Positions 1 through 9,050 are shown, numbered from the stretch's first letter. The stretch is DNA of 64,000 nucleotides from Lachnospiraceae bacterium (GCA_004558185.1 SFDP01000009.1:1-64000), one strand, 5' to 3'. Made by a program: numbers and translations. Notes: a model not told the origin generated them from the letters alone.

Positions 1-783
1 TTTCTTCGCAAAAAAATCATAACCGAACACATATGCTTTTTCAATGTTTATGTGGCATTCAGCCTATTTTCTATTCCACACATCCTAATGAAGAGCCATT
101 TTTATGCCTATTTTGTTACCCGGGAGTTGCCGGAGGAAATAAGCCCGAAGGAGCTGGAAAGGAGGATTAGAGATTATGCAAATGAAGTAAACGCAGTATT
201 TTATCTGGGGAATCGGCTTAACCTGTGTGAGCCTTATTCTTTGGAGCTGCTGCAAATGCGAATGGAACAGGAGAATGACAGCCGCAGACTAAAGCAGGAA
301 AGGAAGGAAGTAATATATGGGCTGGAGGAATTTACTCTGGAAACCTATTTTCAGTACGAAATGGCCCGGCTGACGGTCAATATTCAAACCTTTTTGGAAG
401 AACATCTCGATGAGGAAATCCTTAAGCAGGCCCAGATATATTATGCTGCTCATCCGGAGGCATTCAAAAGAAGGGAGGCTGTTACTTATGAACTTACGAT
501 TAATGGTAAGACCCGAAAGCAAGCTGCTGACCTCCATAAGCTGAGCCTTATGGGAAAGGCGGATAAAGGGCTTGCGGATTTCTTAGAAGGGGCTGAGCCC
601 GGGGATATTTATGAGGATGAACAGAATGGAGAAGGGCGCAAAATTGAACTGAAGGAGATTCAGTACAGTGAGCCGGGATTTGCACAGAATAAAGAGGCTG
701 CTGTTTCTGCTTATCTTACCCAAAAGCTGTATCCATCATTAATTGAAACGGTAGCAGAAAACAATCCGGTTGAATTTGAATGA
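1..783 (+). CDS. Unidentified protein, 5' end outside the window
   Basis: The frame is open from base 1 to the TGA at 781-783. The first possible start (GTG at 52) has no ribosome site, so I read this as the C-terminal ~260 residues of a longer protein. An early hydrophobic stretch (around VAFSLFSIPHILM) is followed by charged, helical sequence. A segment with YYAAHPEAF is faintly like the chaperone arm of SurA/PpiC-type foldases, but no PPIase domain can be seen. It ends 37 bp before the beta-helix gene and may be co-transcribed with it. I do not recognise the family. Confidence 0.5.
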   Translation, partial: FLRKKIITEHICFFNVYVAFSLFSIPHILMKSHFYAYFVTRELPEEISPKELERRIRDYANEVNAVFYLGNRLNLCEPYSLELLQMRMEQENDSRRLKQERKEVIYGLEEFTLETYFQYEMARLTVNIQTFLEEHLDEEILKQAQIYYAAHPEAFKRREAVTYELTINGKTRKQAADLHKLSLMGKADKGLADFLEGAEPGDIYEDEQNGEGRKIELKEIQYSEPGFAQNKEAAVSAYLTQKLYPSLIETVAENNPVEFE

Positions 784-820
784 ATACAGAAGGATATAAA
801 TAAGGAAGGGGAAAAGAGGT

Positions 821-3496
821 ATGTTTAAGAAAAAATGGAAAAAGAAAATGTTTGCCTTTACACTAGCCGTATCACTTGCCTTTGTCAATGTATTGCCGGG
901 AACCTGTGATATGGACTCAGTGCAGGCTGCGTCTGCCTATGAAAATCAGAACCTGCTGAAGAATCCAACCTTTGAGGAGGGGGTTGAATTGAGTGCAGCT
1001 AACGGTTCTTCACATGAAGGAAACTGGTATTCCTGGAAGGCGGCAGAAAAGACCCGGGAGGAAGCCTATGAAGGAGCAAACGCAGTTAAGCTATCCGCTG
1101 CCAATGCAGCCTTAGAGCAGGATATTCCGAATTTGCAGGTGGGAATGACCTATGCCTACCATATATGGGCAAAGCTGAGTGCAGAAAGCAGTACCGGAAA
1201 GCATTGGATCGGGGTAAAAAATCATGGAGGAAGTGAAATCAGGCTGCAAATAGACTCCACCGATTGGAAGCTGTATACTTTGGAGTTTACCTACACCAGT
1301 GAGGAAAAGAATCCCCGGGTATTTGCCTGGGTAGAAGAAGCGGGGGGAGTAGTTTCCTATGTAGATAATGCCTGTGTAGAAGCAAAAAGTGATATCCGGC
1401 AGATTACGATCCGTAATGGTGGGCTGGAGGTGACCTTTGCAGATACCTATACAGGCACACCCTCTGCGGAAAATTTTACTGCAACATATTCCACCAGCGC
1501 TAATGCTGGTCATGTACAAACACTTACCTTAACGGAAACGGGAGTAAGCGATGGGGTACTGAGGATGTCCTTCCCGGAGATTTCACCGCTGCCTGTAGAG
1601 CAGACGGTTACCGTAAATCTCACCTATGGGAAGAATAATCAAACCATTACACTGGATTATTCAGTAGCTCCCGAAGAAGGAGCTGTAGTGACGGCTAAAC
1701 CGGTTTTGCTTTCGGCCTCTAACGGAGAGGTAACTCTGCTTTTGGATACTGCGCCTACACTGGCTCCTACAGCAAAAGATTTTATCTGGGAATATGGCAG
1801 GGAAGGGGGAGAGCTTCAGCCTCTTGCAGTGGATGATTTTTCGTATCAGGCCAAAACAAAGACCGTAACCGCAGGCTTCAAGCAAATCCCATCGATTTCG
1901 GAAGGAGAGGAGAAGATAAGGGTGAAGGTCACCTACAATCAGCAGAGCGTGGAAGGGGAATTTATCATAGCTCAGGGTACAGAAAGAACCTATTATGTAA
2001 GTACCTCGGGAAGTGACAGCAATGATGGGCTGACGGAAAATACGCCCTTTAAAACGATACAAAAGCTGAATACACTTACCTTTCTTCCGGGGGATAAAAT
2101 CCTGTTTAAAAAGGGAGATATCTTTACCGGATGCTTTAAGCCCCAGGGCTGCGGTACGGCCGAGGCACCCATTGTCATTGGTAGCTATGGAGATGAAAAC
2201 CAAAAAAGGCCTGTGCTGCAGCCGGGAGAAGATTTTCAGGTGCCCCATCTGATGAGTGCAAATGCTCTGGTAAAGAAGCCTACCGTAAACTATGTACTTT
2301 GGTTTTATAATGTGGAATATTGGGAAGCCGGAGGGTTGGAAATCAAGGATCCAAAGCATGCTGTAACCTATGAAAATCCGGGAGAGGTATACCGCAGCGG
2401 TATTACGATTCAGGCTGAGGATAAAGGGACTCTGGAGCATATTTACATCGATGATATGGTTATTCATGGTTTTCATGGGCCCAGAACGAATATTGGAAAA
2501 TCCTCCGGCGGAATTACCATGAACGTGATTACCAATGCAGAAAGAAACCGGACACTTTCCACACCTACCCAAATCAACGATATACGCGTGACAAACTGTG
2601 AGATCTATAATGTGGGACGTTCAGGAATCAATTTCCTCACTCCCTGGGCCTTCCGCAGTGAGGAAAAATGGGGGCCTTTTAACTATGGCACCAAAGGCTA
2701 CGATTACTTCCCCTATGAAAATTTCTATATGGGTAATAATTATATTCATGACATTGACGGTGATGGAACCATTATCGATAACTGTGCAGGGGCAGTGGCA
2801 GAATATAATCTGGTAACCCGGTGTGTATTAAGGTGTAACAATGCGGCAGTAGGAATGTTTAACTGGAATTCTGATGATACCTGTTTTCAGTTTAATGAGG
2901 TTTTTGATATTCGTTATGGAGGAAATGACAGTAATCACCTGAATGACTCTCAGGGAATAGAAATTGATGCCTTAAACGACAGAACCTGGGTGCAGTATAA
3001 CTATGTGCACGATAATACAGGGGGCTTTATGATGCTTTGTAACGTAAGTGATAATTTCCGCAGCTTCGATGGAGTGATTCGTTACAATATCAGTCAGAAT
3101 GACTATGCCCATCCCAGACAGGGAATGTTCGATATTTATTCAGCTAATTATGGTACCGAGGTTTACAATAATACCTTCTATTTTACCGAAAGAGCAGTAA
3201 GTCAGGCCGGCTACCAAGCTAAGGTAAAGCCGGGAGAACTGTTTTTGTTCAGTGCCGTAGGGGCGAAAGAACCAATGAAGTTTTACAATAATATCTTCTA
3301 TTATGGGGGAGAGACACCGGTGGCAGCCAATAGCTTTGGGGACGATGCCATTGACTGGCAGAGCAATATTTTTTATGGCTTTACCAATCTGCCGGTAAAC
3401 GATAATCCTGACGCTCCCAATATAAATCAGATCCCGGTCTGGTTAATCCGGGACAGGGGGCTTCGGGAAGCTATACCAGAGGCAAACAGCATTTAG
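821..3496 (+). CDS. Secreted right-handed beta-helix protein, C-terminus displaced by frameshift
   Basis: The lysine-rich start and hydrophobic core are followed by a signal-peptidase-like site (VQA-AS, about residue 38). Next come a CBM-like beta-sandwich beginning ENQNLLKNPTFEEG, then two Ig-like stretches (about 190-285 and 285-385). From about residue 390 a parallel beta-helix opens with YYVSTSGSDSNDG and runs to the end, as in extracellular polysaccharide lyases and glycosidases. The frame stops at 3494-3496 after an uncharacteristic tail (PVWLIRDRG...). The expected ending continues in another frame to 3645, so one base appears to be missing at about 3430/3431. The start at 821 follows GGAAGGGGAAAAGAGGT. 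Substrate unknown; acting outside the cell on glycans is inference from the fold. Confidence 0.8.
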   Translation: MFKKKWKKKMFAFTLAVSLAFVNVLPGTCDMDSVQAASAYENQNLLKNPTFEEGVELSAANGSSHEGNWYSWKAAEKTREEAYEGANAVKLSAANAALEQDIPNLQVGMTYAYHIWAKLSAESSTGKHWIGVKNHGGSEIRLQIDSTDWKLYTLEFTYTSEEKNPRVFAWVEEAGGVVSYVDNACVEAKSDIRQITIRNGGLEVTFADTYTGTPSAENFTATYSTSANAGHVQTLTLTETGVSDGVLRMSFPEISPLPVEQTVTVNLTYGKNNQTITLDYSVAPEEGAVVTAKPVLLSASNGEVTLLLDTAPTLAPTAKDFIWEYGREGGELQPLAVDDFSYQAKTKTVTAGFKQIPSISEGEEKIRVKVTYNQQSVEGEFIIAQGTERTYYVSTSGSDSNDGLTENTPFKTIQKLNTLTFLPGDKILFKKGDIFTGCFKPQGCGTAEAPIVIGSYGDENQKRPVLQPGEDFQVPHLMSANALVKKPTVNYVLWFYNVEYWEAGGLEIKDPKHAVTYENPGEVYRSGITIQAEDKGTLEHIYIDDMVIHGFHGPRTNIGKSSGGITMNVITNAERNRTLSTPTQINDIRVTNCEIYNVGRSGINFLTPWAFRSEEKWGPFNYGTKGYDYFPYENFYMGNNYIHDIDGDGTIIDNCAGAVAEYNLVTRCVLRCNNAAVGMFNWNSDDTCFQFNEVFDIRYGGNDSNHLNDSQGIEIDALNDRTWVQYNYVHDNTGGFMMLCNVSDNFRSFDGVIRYNISQNDYAHPRQGMFDIYSANYGTEVYNNTFYFTERAVSQAGYQAKVKPGELFLFSAVGAKEPMKFYNNIFYYGGETPVAANSFGDDAIDWQSNIFYGFTNLPVNDNPDAPNINQIPVWLIRDRGLREAIPEANSI

Positions 3497-3645
3497 GATA
3501 TCAGGTCGATCTGTCCGGTTATGCTTTGCAGCCCGATTCTCCTGCCATTGATGCAGGTGTAGTAATAGAAAACAATGGAGGAAGGGACTACCTGGGAAAT
3601 CCCATTAAGGGAGCTCCGGACATTGGAGCCTTTGAACTTCAGTAA
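3431..3645 (+). pseudogene. Out-of-frame C-terminal tail of the beta-helix gene
   Basis: Reading from the CCCGGTCTGG region in the shifted frame gives GLVNPGQGASGSYTRG, then PDSPAIDAG and finally NNGGRDYLGNP with APDIGAFELQ before the TAA at 3643-3645. The pattern PAIDAG...NGG.DYxGNP...PDIGAFE is the usual ending of secreted beta-helix proteins. Restoring one G between AATCAG (ending 3430) and ATCCCGG would give QDPGLVNPG and rejoin the frames. This is either a real inactivating or tail-changing mutation or a sequencing or assembly error. Confidence 0.85.
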
Positions 3646-3660
3646 AAGGATTCAGCACAA

Positions 3661-3713
3661 AGGGGCTGCTGCCAGGGCAGATGAATCATCTGCCGGAGCA
3701 ACAGCTCCTTTTT
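3661..3713 (+). terminator. Rho-independent terminator after the beta-helix gene
   Basis: A long hairpin pairs AGGGGCTG (3661-3668) with CAGCTCCT (3702-3709). A perfect 9-bp inner stem joins GGCAGATGA and TCATCTGCC (3676-3694). A T run follows. It lies just past the frameshifted tail's TAA at 3645, which supports 3645 as the original gene end. Confidence 0.8.
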
Positions 3714-3791
3714 CGTGCTTAAATATTGGAAGGATGAAATTTTTTTGTTATAATGATTTGAAGCAGAATTTACGGAAAGGAGACAGGAATT

Positions 3792-4187
3792 ATGGAATTA
3801 AAACCAGGAATAGTCGGAAAACAAAGTGTTATGGTGACGGAGGCAATGACGGCACAGAAGCTGGGGAGCGGTGAACTGCCTGTACTGGCCACCCCCCAGA
3901 TGATTGCCTTAATGGAGAATACTGCCTATAAAAGTGTGGCGGCCTATCTGGGAGAGGGTCAGGGAACAGTGGGAACCAGAATTGCCGTAAATCATCTGGC
4001 CGCAACACCTGTAGGAATGGAAGTCTCCCTGGAAAGTGAGCTGGTGGAAATAGATCGAAAAAGGCTGGTATTTACGGTAAAGGCCTATGATGCCTCCGGC
4101 TGTATCGGAGAAGGTGAGCATGAGCGTTTTATTATCGACAATCAGCGTTTTTTGGAGAAGGCAGAGGCAAAAAAGACAGGAGCATAA
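3792..4187 (+). CDS. FlK-like hotdog-fold thioesterase
   Basis: A 131-residue single-domain protein of the fluoroacetyl-CoA thioesterase-like (hotdog) family. Diagnostic stretches are VLATPQMIALMENTA near residue 32, which holds the catalytic-helix region, then VGTRIAVNHLAATPVGM, and the late strand GEGEHERFIID. Such proteins hydrolyse small acyl-CoAs in the cytoplasm; the true substrate here is unknown. The start follows GGAAAGGAGACAGGAATT. The gene stands alone between a terminator and the promoter at 4212. Confidence 0.85.
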   Translation: MELKPGIVGKQSVMVTEAMTAQKLGSGELPVLATPQMIALMENTAYKSVAAYLGEGQGTVGTRIAVNHLAATPVGMEVSLESELVEIDRKRLVFTVKAYDASGCIGEGEHERFIIDNQRFLEKAEAKKTGA

Positions 4188-4211
4188 GGGAAGTTGAACG
4201 GCTGCTTTTTC

Positions 4212-4240
4212 TTGACGAAGGAAAATAAGGCGAGTATAAT
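4212..4240 (+). promoter_or_regulatory. Sigma-70-type promoter for the ABC importer operon
   Basis: TTGACG (4212-4217) and a perfect TATAAT (4235-4240) are separated by 17 bp. The palindrome at 4252-4267 lies just downstream, at the expected transcription start, where a bound repressor would block initiation. Confidence 0.85.
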
Positions 4241-4251
4241 AGGAAACTAGC

Positions 4252-4267
4252 GTTAGATTGCTCTAAC
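4252..4267. promoter_or_regulatory. Candidate operator GTTAG-N6-CTAAC
   Basis: GTTAGATTGCTCTAAC is an inverted repeat with 6-bp arms. It matches the siderophore-operon site at 54966 at 13 of 16 positions and shares the GTTAG-N6-CTAAY frame with sites at 20045, 55021 and 59253. A hairpin around GTCCAAGACTTTGGAT follows. The cognate regulator is not identified. Confidence 0.6.
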
Positions 4268-4337
4268 CTAAGGGAGTCCAAGACTTTGGATTTCCTACAT
4301 ACAGAAATTCTGAAGAAGAGGATGGAGGAGAAAAAGA

Positions 4338-5429
4338 ATGAAAAAATTTACACTGGGCTTATGTAGTCTTTTGGTGACTGCAGGAATGCTTATAGGCTGC
4401 GGTAATGCCAAAGATACAGGCACTGCAGAAGCAGAAACAGCAGTTACCACAGAGGTAACAGAGCAGACAACTGAGGCAGAGGTTCAGACGGAGGCTGACC
4501 TTCAGGGAGATATTCAGGCTGATCCCACTACGGTAAATATTGTTGCGCTTAAAGGCCCTACGGCTATGGGCATGGTATATTTTATGGATCAGAATGAGCA
4601 GGGAAATACAGCGGACAATCAGTATCAGTTTTCCATTGCTGCAGCAGTGGATGAGGTTACTCCCATGCTGGTGAAGGGGGAAGTGGATATTGCTGCTGTT
4701 CCTGCCAATTTGGCTTCGGTACTCTACAATAATACGGAGGGACAGGTACAGGTAATGGCAATCAATACCCTGGGCGTACTTTATCTTATGGGAAATCAGG
4801 GAGAACTTACTGCCGTTGAAGAACTTGAAGGGAAAACTATCTATGCCAGCGGAAAAGGAGCTACCCCGGAATATGCCCTGAACTATATTTTGTCGGCAAA
4901 CGGAATTGATCCGCAGACGGATGTTACCATTGAATGGAAGAGTGAGCATACGGAATGCCTTTCGGCACTTTTGGCAGATGAGGAGGGTATTGCCATGCTG
5001 CCACAGCCCTTTGTAACTACGGCACAAATGAAAAATGAAAAGATTAATGTGATCATGGATTTAACCAGGGAATGGGAAAAGCTGCAGGAAAACAGCGAAG
5101 CTCCCTCCGCACTTTTAACCGGTGTGGTAGTGGTGAGAAAGGAATTTGCTCAAAGTCATCCCGAAGCTGTAGCCGCCTTTCTTGGACATTATCAGCAGTC
5201 TGTACAGTTTGTGAACGAAAATATCACTGAGGCAGCAGAGCTGGTAGGCAAATATGAGATCGTTACCAAGGAGGTAGCCGAGAAGGCACTTCCATATTGT
5301 AACATTACTTATATCGATGGAACGCAGATGAAGGAAAAGCTATCCGGCTATCTGTCCGTTTTATTCGAACAGAATCCCAAGGCTGTGGGAGGAACACTTC
5401 CGGCTGATGATTTTTATTATCTGCCTTAA
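4338..5429 (+). CDS. ABC importer substrate-binding lipoprotein, NitT/TauT (NMT1-like) family
   Basis: The signal peptide ends in the lipobox LIGCGN (Cys about 21), so the protein is probably tethered to the outer membrane face. An acidic, Thr/Glu-rich linker to about residue 60 precedes the binding fold, which has VNIVALKGPTAMGM, DIAAVPANLASVLY and IAMLPQPFVTTAQ. This layout is typical of SsuA/NMT1-like proteins that bind small organic ions or vitamin precursors. Its permease starts 5 bp after the stop. Ligand unknown. The iron-associated DUF3793 remnant behind the operon and the operator shared with the siderophore genes hint at metal control, which is inference. Confidence 0.85.
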   Translation: MKKFTLGLCSLLVTAGMLIGCGNAKDTGTAEAETAVTTEVTEQTTEAEVQTEADLQGDIQADPTTVNIVALKGPTAMGMVYFMDQNEQGNTADNQYQFSIAAAVDEVTPMLVKGEVDIAAVPANLASVLYNNTEGQVQVMAINTLGVLYLMGNQGELTAVEELEGKTIYASGKGATPEYALNYILSANGIDPQTDVTIEWKSEHTECLSALLADEEGIAMLPQPFVTTAQMKNEKINVIMDLTREWEKLQENSEAPSALLTGVVVVRKEFAQSHPEAVAAFLGHYQQSVQFVNENITEAAELVGKYEIVTKEVAEKALPYCNITYIDGTQMKEKLSGYLSVLFEQNPKAVGGTLPADDFYYLP

Positions 5430-5434
5430 GCATC

Positions 5435-6187
5435 ATGAAAAAAAGAGTAAAAAATCAGGATATACGTCTGTGGGCAGTGCTGATCTGGCTGCTTGTGTGG
5501 CAGCTTGTCAGCCTAGCTTTAGACAGTGATATTTTACTGGTTTCCCCCTTAAAGGTTGTGGTAAGGCTGTTTGAACTGGTGGGAGAAAGCAGCTTTTGGA
5601 AATCTATACTTTATTCTTTACAAAGAATTGCGGGAGGATTCTTTCTGGCGCTGCTTGCAGGAGGTCTGTGGGCAGCGCTTTCTGCCCGTTTCAGAGGAAT
5701 AAGGCAGTTGCTTGCCCCCATGGTTTTAATCAGTAAGACGGTTCCTGTAGCCTCTTTCATTATTCTGGCTTTGGTTTGGCTATCATCACGCAACCTGGCC
5801 GTATTTATCTCTTTTCTTATGGTTTTTCCTGTGATTTATACCAATGTGTTAAATGGAATTATGGAAACGGATAAAGAACTGTTGGAAATGGCAGAGGTCT
5901 TTTCTATCCCCCGGGGAAGGAGAATCAGGTATATTTACCTGCCGCAAATTATGCCCTATTTAAGGGCCGGTTGCAGTGTGGGCTTAGGTCTTTGCTGGAA
6001 ATCAGGCATTGCGGCTGAGGTCATTGGAATGCCCAAGGGTTCCGTTGGAGAAAGGCTGCAGCAGGCAAAGGTCTATCTGGACACAGCGGATTTATTTGCC
6101 TGGACATTGGTAATCGTAGTGGTGAGTATTCTTTTTGAGTGGGTAGTTCTATGGCTGTTAGAAAGAACGGCTAAGGCCTGGGAGTAG
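5435..6187 (+). CDS. ABC importer permease, SsuC/TauC-like
   Basis: A 250-residue protein with about six membrane segments. The cytoplasmic coupling loop at about residues 148-185 (ELLEMAEVFSIPRGRRIRYI followed by YLPQIMPYL) is the EAA motif of BPD_transp_1 permeases. It begins 5 bp after the lipoprotein gene and is clearly in the same operon. It should form the membrane pore with the ATPase encoded downstream at 6271. Confidence 0.88.
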   Translation: MKKRVKNQDIRLWAVLIWLLVWQLVSLALDSDILLVSPLKVVVRLFELVGESSFWKSILYSLQRIAGGFFLALLAGGLWAALSARFRGIRQLLAPMVLISKTVPVASFIILALVWLSSRNLAVFISFLMVFPVIYTNVLNGIMETDKELLEMAEVFSIPRGRRIRYIYLPQIMPYLRAGCSVGLGLCWKSGIAAEVIGMPKGSVGERLQQAKVYLDTADLFAWTLVIVVVSILFEWVVLWLLERTAKAWE

Positions 6188-6225
6188 ATTGAAAATTAAA
6201 AATTTTCACTTATTTATTAGAGCAG

Positions 6226-6248
6226 TATCGCAAGCAAGGCTTGCGATA
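6226..6248 (+). other. Intercistronic hairpin
   Basis: TATCGCAAGC-AAG-GCTTGCGATA is a perfect 10-bp stem with a 3-nt loop between the permease and ATPase genes. There is no T run, so it is more likely an mRNA processing or stability element than a terminator. An AT-rich inverted repeat (GAAAATT...AATTTTC) lies just before it. Confidence 0.6.
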
Positions 6249-6270
6249 TGCAAGGGGATTAGTGTAAAAA

Positions 6271-6858
6271 ATGGACATTGTATTAAACCAAGTAAGTAAA
6301 GCCTTTGGAGAAAAGCAAATCTTCAATCAATTTTCCATTACCTTTCCGGAGAAAGAAATTACCGGAATCATGGCCCCCTCCGGCTTTGGAAAAACCACGC
6401 TGCTTCGTATGCTGATGGGACTTTGTCCTCCGGATCATGGGAGCATTTTAGGGATTGACTGTAAAAAAAGTGCAGTTTTCCAGGAGGACAGGCTGTGTCG
6501 ACAACTGACTGCCTTAACCAATATTCGTCTTACTAATCCTAAGCTGACGAATGAAGAGGTGGAAAAAGCAATGGAGGCTGTAGGCCTGGACTCCTGTGCT
6601 CACCAGCCGGTGCGGGAACTGTCAGGAGGAATGTGCCGAAGAGTAGCTATTTTACGGGCGCTGCTTAGCGAATATGAGCTTCTGTTTCTGGATGAGCCCT
6701 TTAAGGGGTTAGATGAAAAAACTAAGGAGCTGGTTATGGCGGATACTAAACGACGATGCCAGGGAAAAACAGTGATTCTGGTGACTCATGATGGGACCGA
6801 GCTGGAGGCTATGGGAGCAAAAACGGTAATACTTGGCCCAGAAGAGCAAGCTAAGTGA
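6271..6858 (+). CDS. ABC importer ATPase, NitT/TauT-like, short form
   Basis: A 195-residue nucleotide-binding subunit. The Walker A is APSGFGKTTL (about 32-41), the signature LSGGM (about 116-120), the Walker B LLFLDEP with catalytic Glu, and the H-loop is VTHD. It is about 50 residues shorter than usual TauB/SsuB proteins and stops soon after the H-loop. It energises import by the lipoprotein and permease encoded just upstream. The next gene remnant follows without a terminator. Confidence 0.88.
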   Translation: MDIVLNQVSKAFGEKQIFNQFSITFPEKEITGIMAPSGFGKTTLLRMLMGLCPPDHGSILGIDCKKSAVFQEDRLCRQLTALTNIRLTNPKLTNEEVEKAMEAVGLDSCAHQPVRELSGGMCRRVAILRALLSEYELLFLDEPFKGLDEKTKELVMADTKRRCQGKTVILVTHDGTELEAMGAKTVILGPEEQAK

Positions 6859-6891
6859 GAAAAAATATCCAATACACCTCTTGCCCATTAG

Positions 6892-7272
6892 AGAGAAGCA
6901 GTTTTAATCTATCTTTATCGCCCCACATTATTAGAAAGACAATTACGAAAGCCAGGGGTAAGGGAGCTTTTACAGAAATACGATTACTTGTCAGAGGGAA
7001 TAACAGAATGTCTGCAGCAGCTAAAAAAGCGGATTTGGGAGAGTCAGTGCTTCCCTCATGAAATTGGTATTTTTCTAGGCTATCCCTTGGAGGATGTCAC
7101 CGGCTTTATTGAAAACCAGGGAAAAAACTGTAAATACTGTGGATTTTGGAAGGTATACTGCAATGAAGAAGAAACAAAAAAATACTTTACCAGGCTGGAA
7201 AAATGCAACAGCATCTATTCACAGATATTCGCAGCCGGCAGGAGTCTTGTAGAGATGACAGTGGTTGCTTAA
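6892..7272 (+). pseudogene. 5'-truncated DUF3793 gene
   Basis: After a TAG at 6889-6891 the frame is open and encodes the middle and end of a DUF3793 protein: REAVLIYLYRP, FPHEIGIFLGYPLEDV, GFIENQGKNCKYCGFWKVY and a final FAAGRSLVEMTVVA. The usual ~60-80 N-terminal residues are missing. There is no ATG with a ribosome site; only a TTG at 6988 would give a shorter piece. It looks like a decayed gene placed against the ATPase gene. DUF3793 genes often sit near iron uptake genes in Clostridia, a point from memory. Confidence 0.75.
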
Positions 7273-7433
7273 GTTCGCCTTTTTCTTTTACATACATACC
7301 ATACTTTTTTCTGCCATAAATTTTTATGGCAAATACAGCAAAAGTGGCCTATATACCGGAGTGCTTGGGAATAAGGCCACTTTCGTTGTATTGGCAGAAA
7401 TGGATAAGGATAGAAAGAATAATCGCAGGGATA

Positions 7434-7991
7434 TCAGGCAGGATTGAGCTTAATTGCACCGGCAAGCCGTTTACAGATGGTGAGGGCAAGGACGATTTTG
7501 ATGATATCCGGAATGATATAGGGGAATACACACCAGGACAGGGCTGTCCATACACCAATCTCTCCGCTATTTTTGGTATAAACAGTAATAAACCACAGAG
7601 TACCAAATAAGTAGCAGACCAAAAGACCAAGAAGCATGGAAAGAGCCAATACCCATTTCTTTTTTCCAAGAAAATGTTCCATAGCCCACATGACCAGTGC
7701 GGATAATAAAAAGCCGATAATGTATCCTCCGGTATTTCCCATCAGATACCCCAGACCGCCGGAAAATCCAGCAAAAACGGGAAGTCCCACGATACCTAAA
7801 AGCAGATAGATGAGAACGGCCAGACTTCCTCTTTTCCCTCCCAGGGTACCTACGGCCAAAAAGACACCAAAGGTCTGCAGGGTAAAGGGAACCATGGCAG
7901 GAATGGAAATCCATGAGCATATGGCCATGACAACGGCAAACAGAGCGATATAAACCATATCCAAGGTATTCATTTTTGTAGATGTTGACAT
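7434..7991 (-). CDS. bioY: BioY biotin transporter, ECF substrate-binding component
   Basis: A 185-residue membrane protein with about six helices and BioY-typical stretches: SIPAMVPFTLQTFGVF, VGTLGGKRGSLAVLIYLLLG, VGLPVFAGFSGGLGYLMG and GGYIIGFL. It captures biotin at the membrane, usually with a shared EcfA/EcfT energising module, which is not in this window. It lies 81 bp after birA on the same strand with an AAAGGAGG ribosome site, so both genes should be controlled from the BirA operator. No biotin biosynthesis genes are seen, suggesting dependence on external biotin for pyruvate carboxylase. Confidence 0.95.
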   Translation of the reverse strand: MSTSTKMNTLDMVYIALFAVVMAICSWISIPAMVPFTLQTFGVFLAVGTLGGKRGSLAVLIYLLLGIVGLPVFAGFSGGLGYLMGNTGGYIIGFLLSALVMWAMEHFLGKKKWVLALSMLLGLLVCYLFGTLWFITVYTKNSGEIGVWTALSWCVFPYIIPDIIKIVLALTICKRLAGAIKLNPA

Positions 7992-8072
7992 AACTTGTTT
8001 CCTCCTTTGTTTGTATAAAAGTGTAAGCTGTTTAAAAAAGGGCTGTGATAGGCCGGATAGCTGCGACAGGCA

Positions 8073-9050
8073 TCAGGCGGGTCTTATGCTGATTTCACCG
8101 GAAGTCAGATATTCTCTTTTTCCATCTTCATATTCCACCAGCAGGCGGCATTCCTGATCCACATCAAGGGCAAGGGCTTTTTTGCGCCGGTCAGGAAAAA
8201 GAACCTGTATTTCTTTACCGATAACCAGGCTGCGGCTTCGATAATCGTCGATGTATCCACTGTTTTGGGGAGAGGAATAATGGCTCATGAAGCGATTCAG
8301 AAACTCCGCTGCAAGACGATTTTTTCCATCCCCTTGCTCCCGGTCGAACAGGGCTGTGGCAATTTCCTTTAGCTCTTCGGGAAAACCGCCTACAGGTGGA
8401 GAAACATTGATTCCCACGCCCAAAACAGCGTATTCCAGGTAGCCGTCTTCCAACCCGAAGGAGGCTTCAGTAAGGATTCCGCAGACCTTCTTTCCGGCCA
8501 CATAGATATCGTTTACCCATTTAATCAGGGCTTTCTTTTCAGAAACTGCTTCAATGGCTTCACAGGCGGCAACGGCAGCCATGGTAGTCAGCTTTACGGC
8601 CTGAGTGGAAGCATAGTGGTGGGGACGCAGCAACAGACTTAAGTAAATTCCCGTATCCGCCGGAGAATAAAAGCTGCGGCCGCTTCTTCCCCGTCCCATG
8701 GTCTGGCTTCCTGCGATAACCGTATAGCCCTCAGGGGCACCGGCGGCCGCTTTTTCACGAACTAAGGTATTGGTGGAGTCCAGAGTAGGAAATACGGTTA
8801 ATTCCAAGTACCCACAGGCCGGATTCAAATATTTTTGGATACCCTGCGTGGAAAGGATGTCTGTCTCTACCGCCAGGCTGTAGCCCTTATTGCGAACCGC
8901 ATGGATACGGTAGCCTTCGCCTTGCAGACCCTTTACCGCTTTCCAGACGGCGGCTCTGGAAAGGGAAAGCCTTTCGGCAATGGCCTCACCGGAAAAATAG
9001 ATGCCCTTATTGTTTTCAAAAAGCTCAAGCAGTTCTTCTCTTGTTCCCAT
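8073..9050 (-). CDS. birA: Bifunctional biotin-protein ligase and biotin repressor
   Basis: A 325-residue protein with an N-terminal winged helix (about 1-60; FSGEAIAERLSLSRAAVWKAV). The central ligase domain carries the biotinyl-AMP loop GRGRSGRSF (about 119-127) and KWVNDIYVAGKKVCGIL, and a small C-terminal SH3-like domain follows. It makes biotinyl-AMP, loads biotin on carboxylases (here the pyruvate carboxylase at 15587), and as holo-repressor binds the operator at 9133-9163. The DNA-binding domain and the operator together show that it is a repressor as well as an enzyme. Confidence 0.96.
   Translation of the reverse strand: MGTREELLELFENNKGIYFSGEAIAERLSLSRAAVWKAVKGLQGEGYRIHAVRNKGYSLAVETDILSTQGIQKYLNPACGYLELTVFPTLDSTNTLVREKAAAGAPEGYTVIAGSQTMGRGRSGRSFYSPADTGIYLSLLLRPHHYASTQAVKLTTMAAVAACEAIEAVSEKKALIKWVNDIYVAGKKVCGILTEASFGLEDGYLEYAVLGVGINVSPPVGGFPEELKEIATALFDREQGDGKNRLAAEFLNRFMSHYSSPQNSGYIDDYRSRSLVIGKEIQVLFPDRRKKALALDVDQECRLLVEYEDGKREYLTSGEISIRPA

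Noticed and set aside
3575..3874. 99-codon frame spanning the terminator and thioesterase start
   Set aside because: It crosses a strong terminator and overlaps two better-supported reading frames.
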